From Campylobacterales bacterium (GTDB taxonomy: Bacteria > Campylobacterota > Campylobacteria > Campylobacterales > JACAEZ01): a DNA stretch of 6,680 bases. Position numbers and translations under genes: made by a program. Below the pieces are notes generated by a model that was given only the letters and a program-made list of their open reading frames with translations, had not been told where the DNA came from and made no database searches. The stretch spans positions 1-6,680 of the forward strand of contig JACAEZ010000141.1 of the NCBI GenBank assembly GCA_013388565.1. The letters are read 5' to 3'. Below are positions 6,417-6,680 of this stretch, piece by piece (positions within the stretch are counted from its first letter, which is position 1; each line of letters opens with the position of its first letter).

Positions 6417-6680
6417 TTTTTTTCATAACTTATACTATCTGAACATTTTATTAATATATCATCTATTTGTTGTTTATTATAAGGCTTTATTATATATCCA
6501 AAAACACCTATTTCTATAGCTTCTAATAAATATTTTGTATCACTATATGCAGAAGATATAATTATTTTAGTTTCATTTGAAATATTTTTTATCTCTTTAG
6601 ATAATTTTAAACCATCAAGTCTTGGCATTAAAATATCAGTAATAACAATATCTGGCTTTTTTTCTAAATAAACTTCAAAA
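6392..6680 (-). CDS. Response regulator receiver (REC) domain, N-terminus outside window
   Basis: The frame is open to the window edge and starts beyond it. The visible part reads KKPDIVITDILMPRLDG, with the phosphoacceptor Asp encoded at 6635-6637, then KIIISSAYSD, whose Ser is the conserved Thr/Ser switch residue. Next comes GVFGYIIKPY, with the conserved Lys-Pro pair at 6482-6487. These are the hallmarks of a CheY-like receiver. After the last receiver helix the frame continues for only a short tail (SISYEKNWKSINKK) and stops at 6392-6394, with no output domain. That tail leaves the expected coiled-coil sequence exactly where seven A residues occur; the other frame continues it as LEEYKQKIEG. 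It is therefore probably the N-terminal half of a REC-kinase hybrid, or less likely a stand-alone single-domain regulator co-expressed with the kinase. Confidence 0.85.
   Translation of the reverse strand, partial: FEVYLEKKPDIVITDILMPRLDGLKLSKEIKNISNETKIIISSAYSDTKYLLEAIEIGVFGYIIKPYNKQQIDDILIKCSDSISYEKNWKSINKK
6416..6424 (-). other. A7 slip site at the junction of the split receiver-kinase gene
   Basis: On the minus strand the receiver frame reads GAA AAA AAT TGG, containing a run of seven A residues (6417-6423). It forms a heptamer A AAA AAT (6422-6416) of the X XXY YYZ slippery type. A -1 shift here, or one extra A, continues as YEK(N/K)LEEYKQKIEG straight into the kinase coiled coil. No stimulatory stem or upstream Shine-Dalgarno-like element was found, so a genuine indel, a phase-variable tract or a sequence error are all open. 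Confidence 0.6.

Noticed and set aside
6182..6442. Open frame of 86 codons on the plus strand with a hydrophobic end
   Set aside because: It is antisense to the conserved kinase core. The apparent membrane segment comes from the complement of Lys/Glu-rich coiled-coil codons.
1..6680. CRISPR arrays, tRNA/rRNA genes, insertion sequences, toxin-antitoxin or defence genes
   Set aside because: No regularly spaced repeats, cloverleaf-like sequences, transposase motifs or defence-family motifs were found. Nearly all bases belong to the genes listed, with gaps under 80 bases.

Overview
The window looks like a chromosomal segment of a low-GC, flagellated Campylobacterota (Epsilonproteobacteria) bacterium. 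Three things suggest this: a class-E succinate/fumarate reductase whose third gene encodes an HdrB-like CCG protein instead of a membrane anchor (SdhABE/MfrABE); histidine kinases with the phosphoacceptor box AHHWRQPLN, common in free-living members such as Sulfurimonas or Arcobacter relatives; and a fliN gene followed directly by a fliO-like gene, as in Helicobacter/Campylobacter. The genus cannot be fixed from the sequence alone.

Layout. (1) Positions 1-2231, + strand: a tight respiratory operon with the 3' end of the flavoprotein gene (sdhA/mfrA), the iron-sulfur gene (sdhB/mfrB) and the CCG-domain gene (sdhE/mfrE). It is followed by a hairpin at 2239-2264 that probably ends or attenuates the transcript. 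The products would move electrons between the menaquinone pool and succinate/fumarate (or methylmenaquinol and fumarate). (2) Positions 2308-3960, +: a soluble two-PAS sensor histidine kinase with no adjacent response regulator in its own operon. (3) About 3972-5619, +: a perfect TATAAT box, then a three-gene flagellar/chemotaxis cluster with almost no spacing: a CheX-like phosphatase, FliN (switch C-ring) and a FliO-like export-apparatus membrane protein. (4) Positions 5625-6680, - strand and convergent with fliO: a response-regulator receiver domain (its start lies outside the window) and a histidine kinase core. These read as one REC-coiled coil-kinase hybrid protein interrupted by a one-base frame change at a run of seven A residues.

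The two kinase cores are close paralogues in inverted orientation on either side of the cheX-fliN-fliO cluster, sharing a 23-bp perfect inverted repeat. No RNA genes, CRISPR arrays, insertion sequences or integrase genes were seen. The points most worth checking are the split REC-kinase gene, the inverted kinase pair, the four-cysteine third cluster motif in the iron-sulfur subunit, and the extended periplasmic domain of the FliO-like protein.
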